Notes: generated from the letters alone by a model not told the origin. Counted from the stretch's first letter, positions 44,489 to 56,289 are shown. The stretch: 64,000 nucleotides of DNA from Rhodocollybia butyracea (GCA_015501585.1 JADNRY010000157.1:62001-126000), one strand, 5' to 3'. A program made the numbers and translations.

Positions 44489-44677
44489 GTGCGCCCGAGG
44501 ATGCGAAAAACCGACGCAGAGGTGGAAGTTGTTTCCAGATTAAGATCTCCTGGAATACTGCTATCTCACCCTGTGCTACGAGGTGCTACGGCGGAAATTT
44601 ATGCAGTTCCTACCCGGCTTAACCTCATGGGTCCGGAGCTGAAACCATATGATCTATTCTTCGAACCCGAAGTGTGA
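44489..44677 (+). CDS. single supported exon of an unrecognised gene
   Basis: A 62-codon frame (MRKTDAEVEVVSRLRSPGIL ... YAVPTRLNLMGPELKPYDLF) with good protein character ends at a GTGAGT donor (44673). The following exons are not recognised. It could belong to a gene ending in the 45-46-kb membrane segments. Confidence 0.3.
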   Translation: MRPRMRKTDAEVEVVSRLRSPGILLSHPVLRGATAEIYAVPTRLNLMGPELKPYDLFFEPEV

Positions 44678-44699
44678 GTCGAGTAAAATTCTGATTACC

Positions 44700-45370
44700 T
44701 CGAGGTCAACACGTAGGCTTACCTTTTTAGTCGAACAATGGTGAATTTCAGGGCAGAGAAATCATAAACGCAATAATATTGAAGCTGTCAATACCAAATT
44801 GGCAAGATCTACTTCCCTGCAATACCAGCAGATAGTAGCCTATAGTAGCCTATGCTTATTAGCTTGGAATGTTTCCACCGACTCCATGAGTGAGATCAGT
44901 TCCCATACAAATATCAAGAACCGGTCGCCTCTCATCAGCACCACGTACACCTTCGCAAGCTAGCCGTAATTACACAGAGCCGACAACAAATTTTGGGGAG
45001 ATGCGACAGGGATAAGCTCAGGGTAATAAGTAAGTATAGGACACTGGATCAACATTTCTGCAGATAATTTAAATTTGAAAGCACGAAGAGCAAAACTTAA
45101 ATAATATGGATGGGACAAAATAGCCGTTCAAAATTACCCCGCTACAATCAGGCCAATCCTAGCTCGATTAGAAAAGTCCCAGCATGACTGTGAGTTTTCC
45201 ACTGCATGTAGTAACACCTATGTCAACGTGAAGATTAATTCAGACGCCTGATGACGGAGGTGATACGCTTCTAGTGAGTGGGCTCTCTCCATCTCCATAG
45301 TGGGGGCTTCGATGTACAGACAGCGAATCGTCGTTCTGTATGCGTAATTTTTCGTAACTGAACTTCTCAC
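44700..45370. other. spacer
   Basis: No recognisable gene, repeat or RNA. Could hold introns of a gene running from 44.5 to 46.4 kb. Confidence 0.3.
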
Positions 45371-45889
45371 TTCCGCAGGTGGGGGTGAGCAATCCTTATG
45401 GCTCTATACTGTGGCCGTTCTTATTCATACCAACAAGACCACGAACTCTGCTTGAGGTCTTGCTGCAGAAAACTTTGTTCCGGATGAAGGTTCTCCGCGA
45501 GGCTCTGGGAACATCGTCCCTGGACATCTCCAACGAGAGATACGACACCAAGAACCTCGGGTGCAAGCTGATGTCCTTGATGGCATTGTAAGCTTATACT
45601 CTTGTTATTGCAAAATTTATGAAGGCCTGATCATGCCTCAGAATCTTCCAGAACGAGAACAGCAGGGAAATTCCGATGGGGGAGGGGGTGAGCAGAGGGA
45701 AGTCCATGGTATTCACATAGTAAATTTCCTCGAGATCAGAGATAGTATCTCTAACAAATGCATAGCGTCGGGATCCTCCACCAGGCATCATGGTGCGTCC
45801 ATTTTTTTTATCACTCGTGGTTGATATGCTGAGGGCAGTTAGGCTCATCCGGACCTGCCAGAAGAAATTCTACCTGAGGCACCTACAGT

Positions 45890-46378
45890 GTGTCTTTGGT
45901 TTATTCCTTCTTCGACTTTTTTAATGCTCAACTTCAGCCCATTCTTTATATCCCTGGAGAACTTGGAAAAGCCTTATACTACATCGGACTGTTGACATGG
46001 CCCATTGTTCTTGGACAACGTTCGCCGTTCCCCGCTATAGCTCTCTTTATAGCAGCACTGTACATGCAGTGCATTCAGGTGACTGAGGGCATCGACCGGT
46101 GCTATGAGAGTACGCTCTTTACGATGTCCTTCATTACAATAGACTAATTCAAACCATTGCAAGATCTGATTCGAATTTCCATCAGTCTTCGTACACATTA
46201 CTATCTTTCTGGGTCTTCTGAGTGTAGGAACCATCGCTTGGATGGCCTTGGGGTCATAAACAGGTTTGTCCTTGTAGCAGTGATCATATGTTCGCTATTC
46301 ATGTGTATAATACCACTTCACGAGACGATTGAACTGTTTCCTTGCGTTGAAAGTGAAGCATTACCAGCAAGTACATAG
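45890..46378 (+). CDS. multi-pass membrane protein exons, unrecognised
   Basis: Consecutive open segments encode hydrophobic helices: LGKALYYIGLLTWPIVL, AIALFIAALYMQC, then, after a probable intron (GTGACTG...), ITIFLGLLSVGTIAWMALG and, after another CAG acceptor at about 46261, FVLVAVIICSLFMCIIPL with a short acidic tail and TAG at 46376. Four membrane segments in this order suggest an integral membrane protein. Frame changes between segments are consistent with introns but not proven. Family not recognised. Confidence 0.4.
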
Positions 46379-46695
46379 TCGTCAGTAACGGGGCTCAGGA
46401 GAGGATATAGCCATTCCAAAAATACCAGCGGCAACGCGAGGAAAATATGATAGACCAGTGGGCCATGCCAACTTCAACTGGCAAGGTTTGATACCTTCCC
46501 AGCTGTGGTCATTCTCCTGAGCTGTAGATTTTACTTTGAAGGTGCAGTAGTCAAGAATATCTAATCAACCATGCTGATGATGAGAACCTATTTTCTACGC
46601 GAAATATACTGTACTATACTATTCAGTATTTAAATCACAAAAATCACAGGTACACGACTAGTCGATAGCTCTAAGCTCATCTACAGCTTTCAGAA

Positions 46696-47261
46696 TCAGC
46701 ATACTTCAATTTCTATGAATACTCGTCCATCCTTGCTGACAACTCGGTGTTTTATGTTCAGTTCCCTCCCGGTCCGTGCTTGATATACAAAAATGGCTGC
46801 GATATCAGCCAGAAGTTCTGCAACTGAACGATTATGATTCATCCTTCTTTTCTCGATTTCCTCAAGTAACCCTTTGAGTTCCAGCTCTCGGCGGTGGAGA
46901 ATCTCCTCGCGGCGACTGAGCTCCTCACGCTCGTCGCTGACTATGGATAATCCTGAGGTACGGATACACCCTTCTAGGATGTGTTCGCTGGAAAGAATCA
47001 TCTCTGATGAGATCTCGAGAATAATTTCGGATGAGGTGAATCGCCGTCGTCTGTACTGTCGTCGAGTGAGCATGAGATTGATCATTTTTGACACCATTGT
47101 TTAGTACTTACTTTTGAAAGAAGGACTGATACTAGCAGGATGGCGCCGAAAGCGACCATACCCTTGGCAACAGTAAAATTGCATTTCTCGGCTGAGGGGA
47201 GTAGGGAGATCATGGAGGTTGCGAGATTTCGCCAATGACCAAGGAGCTTGTTCAGTTCCAT
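46696..47261 (-). CDS. T2: small membrane protein with coiled-coil C-terminus
   Basis: Two exons, 47261-47112 and 47054-46696, separated by a 57-nt intron (GTAAGT...CGACAG). Exon 1: MELNKLLGHWRNLATSM, then a membrane helix (VAFGAILLVSVLLSK). Exon 2: basic YRRRRF, then a strongly charged coiled coil (DEREELSRREEILHRRELEL) and NHNRSVAELLADIAAIF. The architecture (one helix in exon 1, a charged domain in exon 2, a final VAEL-x3-I segment) parallels T1 and T3, though sequence similarity is weak. Function unknown. Confidence 0.6.
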
Positions 47262-47299
47262 GTATGCCCGGATTTGCGATTGTCAAACTTATGCTTTTA

Positions 47300-48515
47300 T
47301 TTGAATCAACACATGTCTTGAACGTGTATATACTACGACGAGAGCGACAATAATTCTGAAGTCCACTTACGAGAACAGTACACCCTTCTCTGCCTGCTCT
47401 GATATTTCGCCGACATGGGTATCACCTGATATCACAGTCCTTATTCGGTGGAGATAAAAGATCTTATGAAACAGATATTGGTCGATTACCATGAGACGAA
47501 CTGGCATCGTGTCGTATAAGAGCTTGAACCAGTCACAGGCACTTTAAAATATTATTCGCTCAAAAAGGTAAGTTACCGTCTCTGAGAATTCGGCTCCAGA
47601 ATCCAAGCAAGTGATCATTCCCGATATCGGAAAGCTTTGTATTGCCACACCAAGACATGTTCGTGGAGTTGGTGCTAAAATCCAGCATGTTCGGGAAGGC
47701 ATAGAGGCTTTTTTTGCCAAGAAAGTTCGAATTATTATTCCTTCCTTCCTTCCTTGCAGCTGGAGAATCGATTTACGTATCGATTGTTATATACAGCCTT
47801 GGCCTAAAACAGGCTAGTAAGGGGAGTGAACGTAACAACTACGAGGCACCTACTAGCTCTACTTAGCCAGCAACATACACCTCATGCCAACGCTTCGCTT
47901 ATTGTGCTGCTTCCTCAACTCAGGTCTGAAAAATATTCCCGGTTCCTTTTCCCTTTGACAGATCTATCCTTTTCCATCACGATTCACGACTTTCGCGCAC
48001 AAACCAGTTGTAATGTAGTCTTGTAATCTCATTAAATCAGTTTTGGATAGTAAATGAGTGTTTGTGGTGGACAGCTCTTGCAGAATATTTATATTCATTC
48101 ATGCACTACAGGTGAGATCTCAAGATCTCAAGGCTTGAAGAACGAGCCGACCGATGGAGAAAGGAGAGGCGAGGAAGGTTGTTGACCCCTAAGCTATCGG
48201 ATTTGATAGCGTAGGAGTATTCCATTCTGGATGAGTGGGTTGTGTGAAGCTGTGTACACAGGTCAGATTTTCGAATATGACATGTTACCTTTGATAACCA
48301 AGGTCTGATGTGGAACAAAGATCAAACTGACAGTTGACAGCCGGTCCAGACACGGCAACGAATATTTTCTTCTTTTTTCATGAATAATGCTTGATATCCT
48401 CGCCATACACATGGGTAACATGAGGCCTGTAGGATATCTTGGTGCCGCCACTTGAACATCATTCAAGTTGCCTCCATGAGCTACCCATACCATCTGTTGT
48501 ACACTAATAATGACC
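47300..48515. other. region without a supported gene
   Basis: Short frames only (for example 47611-47817). Upstream exons of the following WD40 gene may lie in the last few hundred bases but I cannot place them. Confidence 0.35.
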
Positions 48516-48519
48516 CTAG

Positions 48520-50160
48520 CGCGCTCGTGAGAACGGGCGGTATTTGGCCAGTGCATCATACGACAAAGTTCTGAGAGTGCACGACGGAAGACGAAATTTT
48601 CGCACCATCTGGTCCCACCAGCACTCTTCCCCATTCACTGCTTTAGTATGGAGAAGTAACGACGTCTTGGTTGCCGGTAGTCTACAAGGGGAGCTGATGC
48701 AATTTTATCCAACCAAGGTGAAACTATGTCTTTTTCATCGTACTTTCCCCGTCTCATGCACTTCAAGATGTTCGGTTCCAAAACCTCTAATGTTATATAC
48801 GAGTTCTCCTCACCCATCCCGTCTATCGAGGCCAACAGCGTAGGAAACCAACTACTAGTCTGTTCTAGCCGCGCAGTGAATGTGCTAACGGAAGCTGAAG
48901 GTAAAGTATGTACTTGATCATTGACAATGACTCAGATGATTTTCTAGATCATAGTTGGTCTCTTCGAAGGCGAATAGATAGCATGAGCTCAATCGGGGAG
49001 CCAGCCAACTTCGAAGAACCTCCTGTCATCGCCACTGGGGCATACTATTTACAAGATGAGAGTCAATGCGCAGTATCTTACTTATGTCACGGTTTATGGT
49101 GTGCCTCACAATACATCGACGCATGCATTCTGTCTTATCGTGCATATATAGGAAAGTGGACCTTGAGACTGGGGAGAGCGAATGGAACTGGGGCCCAGAC
49201 CAACGAATGTAAGTGATCCCTTCACTGATATTTGTTCTTTGCTTACCCTCACACTAGAGGCACTTCCACAATCTCTCCGGACCGTAGATCTCTTGCGACC
49301 GCTAACATCTGCACCGGTATTGACTGGTTTGACCTGAGTGGAGTTCTGTGGACCAAAATCAGCACAACCATGGAGCGGCAAGAGCTCCAGTCTAACGTTC
49401 CAATGCCCGTAAAGTTCATTAATCAAGGAAATGCAGTGGCCATGGGCACTACGAAAGGCTACGCTATCATTTTTCATGCTGAACATGGTAAGCAACTCCA
49501 AACATTAGATCACGCTAACCGTAAGCTCTTGTTCTTGTGCATTGCCAAACCAGCTTCTAATGCCTTTCTAGATAAAGCTTGGATCACGTCTTCTGTATCG
49601 AATTGAATTTGACTGAAAATATTCAGGGGTACTTCAAAGATGGCCATCGTACTCGGATTTTGGCTACCGCTGAGGGAAACGCGGGGGACCGCACAAAAAT
49701 TAGGATCTGGTCCTCTTATGACAAAACGTCACGTATATGGATATGGGGGAGCCATGGGCTTGGACCGAGCAAGACTGGGCCCCGCTGGTGAGTTGACCCT
49801 TGCTTTATGAGGAACATAAGATCATCGAGATTGTAGATAGGTGGTCTTCTTAGCAGCTTCCTTTATTATACCAGTCTTCTTTCGGCGGTACTAGTAGTGC
49901 TTGTTTGGCTCCGAATCATGCCTGAATCATCCCAGAACAAGATACGAGATGTCTTTTTTGGTGGTGAGGCTTCGGGGTCACCTTTGCTCTCTCCCTCGCC
50001 GATTCCAAGCACACTTGAAGATTACTGGGAACAATTTTTGGGAAAGTTTGAGGTAGTTTTTCGGATAGGAGACTATGCTTTTCCAGTGAACGTAGGAAAA
50101 TATGGATCCCTCATCGGCGTTGGCTGCGGCATCGTTACGGGCTTAAAAGGGCCGGTATAG
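48520..50160 (+). CDS. WD40-repeat protein with C-terminal membrane segment
   Basis: Exons 48520-48717, 48768-48900 and from 48936 are joined by short GT..AG introns in consistent phase. WD40-like blades: ENGRYLASASYDKVLRVHDG, PFTALVWRSNDVLVAGSLQG, GTSTISPDRRSLATANICTG, VKFINQGNAVAMGTTKGYAI and TRILATAEGNAGDRTKIRIW, matching a WD40-like family I recall from Agaricomycetes. After the propeller comes one strong membrane helix (LLSAVLVVLVWLRI) and an acidic/Ser-Pro tail ending at TAG 50160. The first exon(s) upstream of 48520 and two junctions near 49490-49620 and 49790-49850 are not certain. A single C-terminal anchor would place the propeller on the cytosolic side of a membrane. Partners are unknown. 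Confidence 0.6.
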
Positions 50161-50164
50161 TAGT

Positions 50165-50735
50165 GAATGGAGCCGGTACCATCGTGAATATCTATAACCA
50201 TATTATAGCTATGCTTCCATTGGGATGGTAATAAGTTCATTTTCGAAATTTAAAAATTAATATTTGCTCTGCTTGACCTACTTATCATCGTTCAAACAAT
50301 TTGCGTCTGTCAGTGATCACTTTACTACATTGTAAGATAGCCCTATGGTGCGTATCTTTGTTGATTTGTATGCTGTGGCTTGAGCGGCAGGTTAAAGGTG
50401 AAATTTAAACTTCATCCAAGCTGTATATTTGTGTTCATTTAATACCACCCGTACGTTAAGGGAATTTATTAGTGTTTAAAACTGCTTGTTTACTCTAAGT
50501 ACTCGTTTAATTAACTGATTTAAATGCCTGCTTGAAGTACAGTAGACAGAACACTGGAAGCTGTGCACAAGAACTTGAATCCAGCTCATTTAAATGAAGT
50601 TTTAAACACGTTTAAATGGCGTTGACCATGCCCAGCCCTGTTTAAAAAATATAGATCCGGTATCAGCCCGTTAACGTTGTTGCCTTCGTCTTCTAGGTAC
50701 ATAATATACAATACACTAGGACTTACACAACAACT
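50165..50735. other. AT-rich spacer
   Basis: Contains repeated TTTAAAT motifs (50405, 50518, 50589, 50613) but no recognisable gene or element. Confidence 0.35.
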
Positions 50736-50739
50736 TCAT

Positions 50740-51511
50740 TCAGTCCAAACGTTCAAGACTTATTCTGCGCTTCGTAGGTCTGAACATGACATCAGCAAGG
50801 CAAAGTAGAAAATGGAAGCAGCGTACTCTTTGAACGTGCTTCATATTGCTGAGATGAATTGAGTATCCAATTTTTCGAAGAAATGCAGGGCTTACTTTTC
50901 CGACTTTGCCGTCCTTTACCTGTTGCCAATATACGGTGAACTGCGGATGCGTTCCTGTTGGGTGCATTTCTTTCCAGTCAATGGCACACAGTCCTCTAGA
51001 ACATTTCAGCAACCATGCGGCTAGTAAATAGAACACGAAAAGACATTGCTCACCGCGGCGTCGTTGAGGTTAGGCTTGGCTGGTACACTCTTTCTTTAGC
51101 AGCCTTAGCATCAGAAGCTGGTAGAGTTTGATCATTCGAGGTACTAGAGGAATATGTTGCCAAATTGGTGCTCAATGCAGGATTGTCGTTAAGCAAAGCG
51201 GTGCTCGAAGTACAAGCGTCGCTCAGGGTCACAGAGCTTAATGTGGGAGTGCCTGTGGTTACGTTGTCGTTCAACGAAGTAGCAGTTACCAAGGCTGCGT
51301 TTACATCTGTGGTTGGAATGTCAGCTGGCATAGAGGCAGTGATAGAGGTGGGAACAGCGTCGCTCAAGTCTGCATCGTCGGTAAGCTTCGAAGAATCAGG
51401 GTCGCTCAGCGGAGGAGCAGCACTAGTAGGTGTAACCGCGTTCATATCAGTGGCAGAATTGTCAGTTGGTGGAGAGGTTGCGATAAACCTAGGTTCATCA
51501 AGATGCTTCAT
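50740..51511 (-). CDS. Ser/Thr/Ala-rich protein with a downstream coding exon
   Basis: ATG at 51511 (MKHLDEPRFIATSPP). The first exon is low-complexity Ser/Thr/Ala/Asp and ends at a GTGAGC donor near 51050. After a CTAG acceptor a second exon reads GLCAIDWKEMHPTGTHPQFTV and closes at a GTAAAG donor near 50915. It begins just beyond the stop of X2, partly overlapping it in another frame, so it may instead be an alternative 3' end of X2. Family unknown. Confidence 0.35.
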
Positions 51512-51516
51512 CAACT

Positions 51517-52542
51517 CTAAGTTCGTCGTGAGAGGTGCGGATAAGAGAACCTAGCTTCGAGATGTACCACAGAGACAACAGATCTACTGTCTTTAGTGCT
51601 GCTGGATCCAGCCTGAATACACAACGATTAGTCCATGTATTTTTGATGTATTTTTGATGAATTACTAGACGTACCTGGGCATTTTCATCCTCTGGTTCAG
51701 TGTGAATATTATGGCCAGTCTGATGGCGAAAACACTGTAGAACATCAGAGATGGAAAGGATCCAAAACGCACCGGTGATTCCATAGGTGGAACAGCAGAC
51801 TCCACAAACCCTGCATTCGCGAAATGATTTTTGACACCTTCTTTAATGGGATGGGCGTAGGTTTCTGCCTCTGGGGTGTTCAGGATATAGCTGCCAGGGA
51901 ACTCCGCAGCTGATGAATCTGTCATAGCAGCACCATTATTGTCTTCAGGCATAGGAAGTGTCACCACGGTATGATCATTCACAAGAGTACCTTCAAGGCC
52001 AGCGACATAGAGTGCAGGGACCGATGGCTCATCCTGACTCGTTTCGATGAATTCTACAACTTGAGTTGTAATATTTTTCATCAGGGTTTCGAGGGATTCA
52101 TCATCTGGAATGTTTTTGTGAAATTCCGCATGTGTTTTGACAAGGAAGGTAAGAACACGGATGTGAGTGAACTGAAAACTAGGTAAGATTAGCATTCGGA
52201 CCCCAAATATCTCTGACCTCTCGATCGAGGAACTTTATATCGTCCTTCATCGTCAGCAGAATCAGGTTGATTTCTTCGACGATTGACCTGGATTGAAATA
52301 GAGCTCTCCGGATTATTTTCTCCCTTTCATCGCGACTCTGGATGAGCGTTAGAACTCACAAATCCTTATGTCACTCAAACTGGACGCACCCAGGACTTAG
52401 AGTCGCTCAGACTACTTGCGATTTTCTGTAGTCTTGTGATCAAGGTTCCGATCTGGCCACGGATATATCCTTCATCTTCATCGCTGTAGCGCTCTTCGGC
52501 ATGGCGATAAGTCAGAATTGCTTCAAGTGTATCATAGCTCAT
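51517..52542 (-). CDS. X2: paralogue of X1, divergent partner of T3
   Basis: ATG at 52542 (MSYDTLEAILTYRHAEERYS). Exon 1 ends at GTGCGT near 52387. Exon 2 carries the X-family motif ALFQSRSIVEEINLIL. Exon 3 begins FTHIRVLTFLVKTHAEFHKN and includes AEFPGSYIL. Two short introns (GTGCGT...ACAG near 51781-51744 and GTACGT...TCAG near 51675-51614) lead to a Ser-rich end with TAG at 51517-51519. It is longer than X1 by the C-terminal part. Order, exon phases and motifs make it a clear homologue of X1, but in the opposite orientation relative to the window. Confidence 0.6.
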
Positions 52543-52933
52543 TTTAGCGAGTAATAGTGTGACGAGCGTAGGTTATCTTTAGTACTAGTAGTGGTAGTCC
52601 ATGCGGGCCCCCATCACGTGACAGAGATCTGTCAAATCTCAGATCTCAATTGGTCTGATCTCGATCAGAGATTGCTTAAGCCGTGGACCCACAACTACTT
52701 GGTGGAATCAAACTTAAAACTAGTAGAATTTGCTTTGGCCTCACGTCCTGAAGCCCAAAACTACGAAAAAAAATATTACAGAAATGGTGCGGGAATTATA
52801 GCAGAATATAGCCTTGCATACAATCAAACAACTCATCAATCATTTGGTGATTAATAACTCACCTGTGCACGTTTCCTCAGGGTTATAAGTCGAACCCGGA
52901 AATGATACTTGCCATCTTAGCAGTGTTCTTCTG
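52543..52933. promoter_or_regulatory. divergent intergenic region between X2 and T3
   Basis: 391 bp between the two start codons. It shares patches with 24930-25175 (CACGTCCTGAAG; CCATCTTAGCA just before the ATG) and is the counterpart of the 139-bp T1/X1 spacer. Likely a bidirectional promoter, inferred from gene layout only. Confidence 0.4.
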
Positions 52934-53482
52934 ATGCTCTCTCTTCTGGGCGAAATCATTCGCCGTTTATGGGACGGCTGGTGGGCAGCTGGCCACATTT
53001 TGTTGCACGGTAGCCCAAAGTTGCCGGGCCCTGCAATTCCCCTATCTCTCCTACCGGCGGCAACATCCAGTCTTTCTCTGCCTTCTCGCCCTCCAGAAGT
53101 AAATCTGAATCTGTTTCTAAAGCTTTTACTGGTTTTGCTGGTTCTCTTAACCCTAATAAAGGTGCGAGTTACTTCACTCTCTCTGTTTTCATACTACAAC
53201 ACAGTGCAACAGATCATTACCAGAGTAGCGGTGTCAGAAGCCCGCCGAACCCTCGACGCGCTACAGTCTCCAGAGATTCGGGGCGTTATGGCGGAAAATC
53301 GGAACGTGACCGAACTGGGTCATGCTTTGGAAATCAGAGGTGAACTAGACTTGCTCCCGGTGGGAATGAGCAAGTTCGATGAATCGGTGGCGGAATTGAA
53401 TATGATCATTGCTCAAAAGAAGCAACGGTACGCTAAAGCTGAAAGAGAAAGGAAAGGGAAGGGACATTTATCCTTACAATAA
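52934..53482 (+). CDS. T3: small membrane protein, paralogue of T1
   Basis: ATG at 52934 (MLSLLGEIIRRLWDGWW). Exon 1 has a Pro/Ser-rich linker and one long membrane helix (LNLFLKLLLVLLVLLTLI). A short intron (GTGCGA...CAG, about 53162-53208) precedes exon 2: ITRVAVSEARRTLDAL, ELGHALEIRGELDLL, SKFDESVAELNMIIAQKKQ and a basic Lys/Arg tail, stop at 53482. It shares layout and the KFDE-VAEL-x2-II motif with T1. The unspliced frame is also open, so splicing is inferred from the match to T1. Probably membrane anchored; function unknown. Confidence 0.62.
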   Translation: MLSLLGEIIRRLWDGWWAAGHILLHGSPKLPGPAIPLSLLPAATSSLSLPSRPPEVNLNLFLKLLLVLLVLLTLIKVRVTSLSLFSYYNTVQQIITRVAVSEARRTLDALQSPEIRGVMAENRNVTELGHALEIRGELDLLPVGMSKFDESVAELNMIIAQKKQRYAKAERERKGKGHLSLQ

Positions 53483-53691
53483 CGGGAAGGGAAGAGATTA
53501 TCTTTCTTAATCAGTACGTACGGCTCAGAAAACATTTCCGATCCCATGTACCCCCGATCTCATGAATTCTGTTCTGCGAGGCCAGCACGGCTCCTCATGT
53601 TCATCGCATGTTTTTAGAATAAAAATCCCACTATTATTTGACATCCATTCAAACATTCAAAAATCAGCCCCCTGCGACTTGTGACTATTCA

Positions 53692-54431
53692 ATGTCTCCA
53701 AGGATAACACGTTCCACATCGCACTCATTTCCAGTCACCCGGAGCCGCTCTCGATCTCATGATCCTGTCATCTCCTCTTCCCATGGGACTGGGGGGTGGC
53801 GTCGCCGACTCTCACCCAGTGCCGTTCTAGTTCCTGGACCGCTCTTTAATGGGTGTTTCAAACCCACCAGCACAGAATCTGTAGGTTAGATATGCTATAC
53901 ACGACAAGCTAATAACATTATCTATGGAAGGTTCCCGGTTCAACCGTCGGATTGTACTTTGGCCTTGATCGGGCAAAGGAAGAACTTGTGAACTTCGACC
54001 CCCAACATTTCAATGCTGATATTGGGGCTCCCCAGAATTCCCACCGCTACATCAACTTCGAATCCTACGCGACAGACGGTGATGATGTCTATGTATCATT
54101 GGTTGTTGTGAACAACCGTCGTTACATTGTGGGGGGACCTATGACCAAACGGGAGAAACTAATGTTTCTCTGGCTGCGGTCGGGAGCGAGGAACACTGGA
54201 AGGGTGATATTGGTATATGCTTCCTAGCCAGGCACCAGGATAAATTCCTGTCTTCTATCCCTAGATATGGGAACGAAGAAAAGAGGAACAAAATTCTGCG
54301 TAGAATCATCGATGCGTAAGTTGTATGCGACTTGTGAATACCTAGTTTTAACGCATATTTACTTTTGCAGATTCTCGAAGAACGTCAAAGATCATATTCT
54401 GAAGAAAAAAAAACCTCCAGCACATTGTTAG
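53692..54431 (+). CDS. uncharacterised small protein, one probable frameshift
   Basis: ATG at 53692 (MSPRITRSTSHSFPVTRSRS), basic Ser/Arg-rich start. An intron of about 60 nt near 53885 leads to GSTVGLYFGLDRAKEELVNF, a compact domain with YINFESYATDGDDVYVSL and NNRRYIVGG. At a run of six G (about 54130) the frame must shift by one to continue into SLAAVGSEEHWKGDIGICFL. A last intron follows IIDA (GTAAGT...GCAG, about 54319-54370), then a Lys-rich end with TAG at 54429-54431. No known family. The G-run shift may be a sequencing error. Confidence 0.45.
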
Positions 54432-54434
54432 AGG

Positions 54435-54960
54435 TTGAGCCACCTTGAATCTTGTCCATGCTCGTTCACGCCTCTCTTTCCCACATGCCCTACTCATATA
54501 ACATACAACTATTCCATGTCTTTGTTCATCATGAAAATTTTCTTTTCAATTAAATATGACTACTGTTGATATTCGCCTTACTATCCTCTATGAGGAACTA
54601 TGAACTTTGCATTTGCTTGACATCACTAAATTTAAAATCTTAGCAGTCATCGTACTGCCATAATTGCGGCTTTCAGACTCGAGTCGTGCTCTATTACTAC
54701 CCGGCTAGAATAATTAATCAGAAATTGATCTACTGCGCTGTAAAAACAGCTACATATCTAAGGCTATGACAGTCAGAAAAATCGAGTTCAAAGGTAATCA
54801 TAGTTCTTTGAACGAGCTATCAAAAACAAGAATATGTATGAAGTCGGAAGAGCATGTTTCATCTCGAGTTCCTTCTCTATCCTACCGCAAACTGTAATGC
54901 AAGCCAACAATTTGACGAATATCCATGTCCAGGCTATCAGACCATCAGCTATCAATGGCA
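54435..54960. other. convergent intergenic spacer
   Basis: Between the 3' ends of two converging genes. AT-rich, no recognisable feature. Confidence 0.35.
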
Positions 54961-54963
54961 AAG

Positions 54964-56282
54964 CTATTTTGAGAAGATGTACCTGTGTCTAGAAAAGTCA
55001 TCAACTTGCTGCGACTTCCTGCTGAGAAAACTTTGCATCTCCTCTTCAGAAACATTTCGGAATAATATACTATGCAAGGTATCATCGACCCTGTCCATCA
55101 CGGCCTTCGATAAACAATACACGTAGTACAACGATGGTTTTTGGTAGATGATGTGTTCTGACGTATAATGGCCACGAAGACCTGGGGGAGCATCAAGCCC
55201 TAGGGTGGCCCATACTTCAACTTCTAATTCAAGTGCCCAGGAGTTCACCTTGATGAGCGGACTGCCCATCAAATATTCGTATCGAAGGAGAGAAGGAATG
55301 ATTGGATTTGGATAGAAGGATGAATAAATCCAAGGGACATCTTTTGCAGGATCTTGTGGTTCCTCTATGATGGAAAGAGGTATTCTCCAAGCAGCGCTGT
55401 CATTGAGATGCTCTCTTGAGAGACATAAAAATATTTCTCGAGTTCACTGTTAGCAAACTGAGGCTCTGAGGAGCTCAAGCCTGTTGGCGGTGATACTGTG
55501 CGACTTCTCCATAGTGTCCCGTCTCCGTTTACCATGCGGTAACCACGATCAACATACTTTTGGCGGGCGTCGTCGCGTTCAGGTCCTTCGTTCGAGCAGC
55601 AGATAAGTGATACCTTATTCTGAAGGGCTCAAGGGTATAGCGAGTAGGCATGAGAATGTGAAATCACATTCATCACAATTGCTAAACAGAAGTATGAGCT
55701 TGTTATATAAACTGTCCATATCGATCTCCACATACTTGAATGGAAATTGAGAATTATATCCAGCGCTGAGTTGCAAGCCGTGATAAGTTGGATCTTCATC
55801 CCTGCTTTGACAAAATTATAGACGCCCGCAAATCCACGACCATCTGGATAATCGTGGTTGGGATACCCACGCATCTTTCTCGCCCCTTCTGCTACAGCTA
55901 CGTCGAAGTCTGGATGGTCGACAAATTCGTATTGGCACCATATCAGAAATTTGCCAACAATTGAACTGTAACGGTGCTCCACATAAAGATCGAGGTCAGA
56001 GGTACTAAACCGTGGGTCGCAGCGAGAACGGCGAATGAAAAGCTGAAGGGCGGTTGAGCCTGAAATCAGAAGTCCGGTGAACGCCTGAATAATTCGAAAC
56101 TGATTAGTTTGCGCTGCGGTGAAAAACGGCTCCAAAATGGCGAAAATTGAGTACGCGCGGAGCAGATACCCCAGAACAACTCTGTGCAAGGACTTTGAGG
56201 TTCTGGAGAATGCGATGAGTTCCCGAGCATTCAAACAGTCAAGAACTGCGTCTTCAGCAGTGGATGGACTGAGAAAAATCAA
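54964..56282 (-). pseudogene. F-box-like SGSTAL-family protein, nonsense and frameshift
   Basis: ATG at 56282. An F-box-like start (ARELIAFSRTSKSLHRVV), then the family signature LISGSTALQLFIRR, a DLDLYVEHRYSS motif reminiscent of nucleotidyltransferase folds, and ILNFHS | VMNVISHSHAYSLYP across an intron. I recall this combination from expanded F-box-like families in mushrooms. A TGA follows SLYP (near 55636), and the same frame continues with matching protein (ALQNKVSLICCSNEG). Near 55430 a one-base shift in a T-rich run changes frame before HLNDSAAWRIPLSII and the C-terminal part, which ends at 54964. The role of intact members is unknown; an F-box would suggest SCF ubiquitin ligase binding. 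Confidence 0.65.
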
Positions 56283-56289
56283 TCACAAA

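Noticed and set aside
46874..47104. Ser/Arg-rich plus-strand ORF
   Set aside because: Antisense of the T2 coiled-coil exon; the Ser/Arg bias is the complement of its Glu/Leu/Arg codons.
49106..49501. 131-codon minus-strand ORF
   Set aside because: Antisense to well-phased WD40 exons with matching introns on the plus strand.
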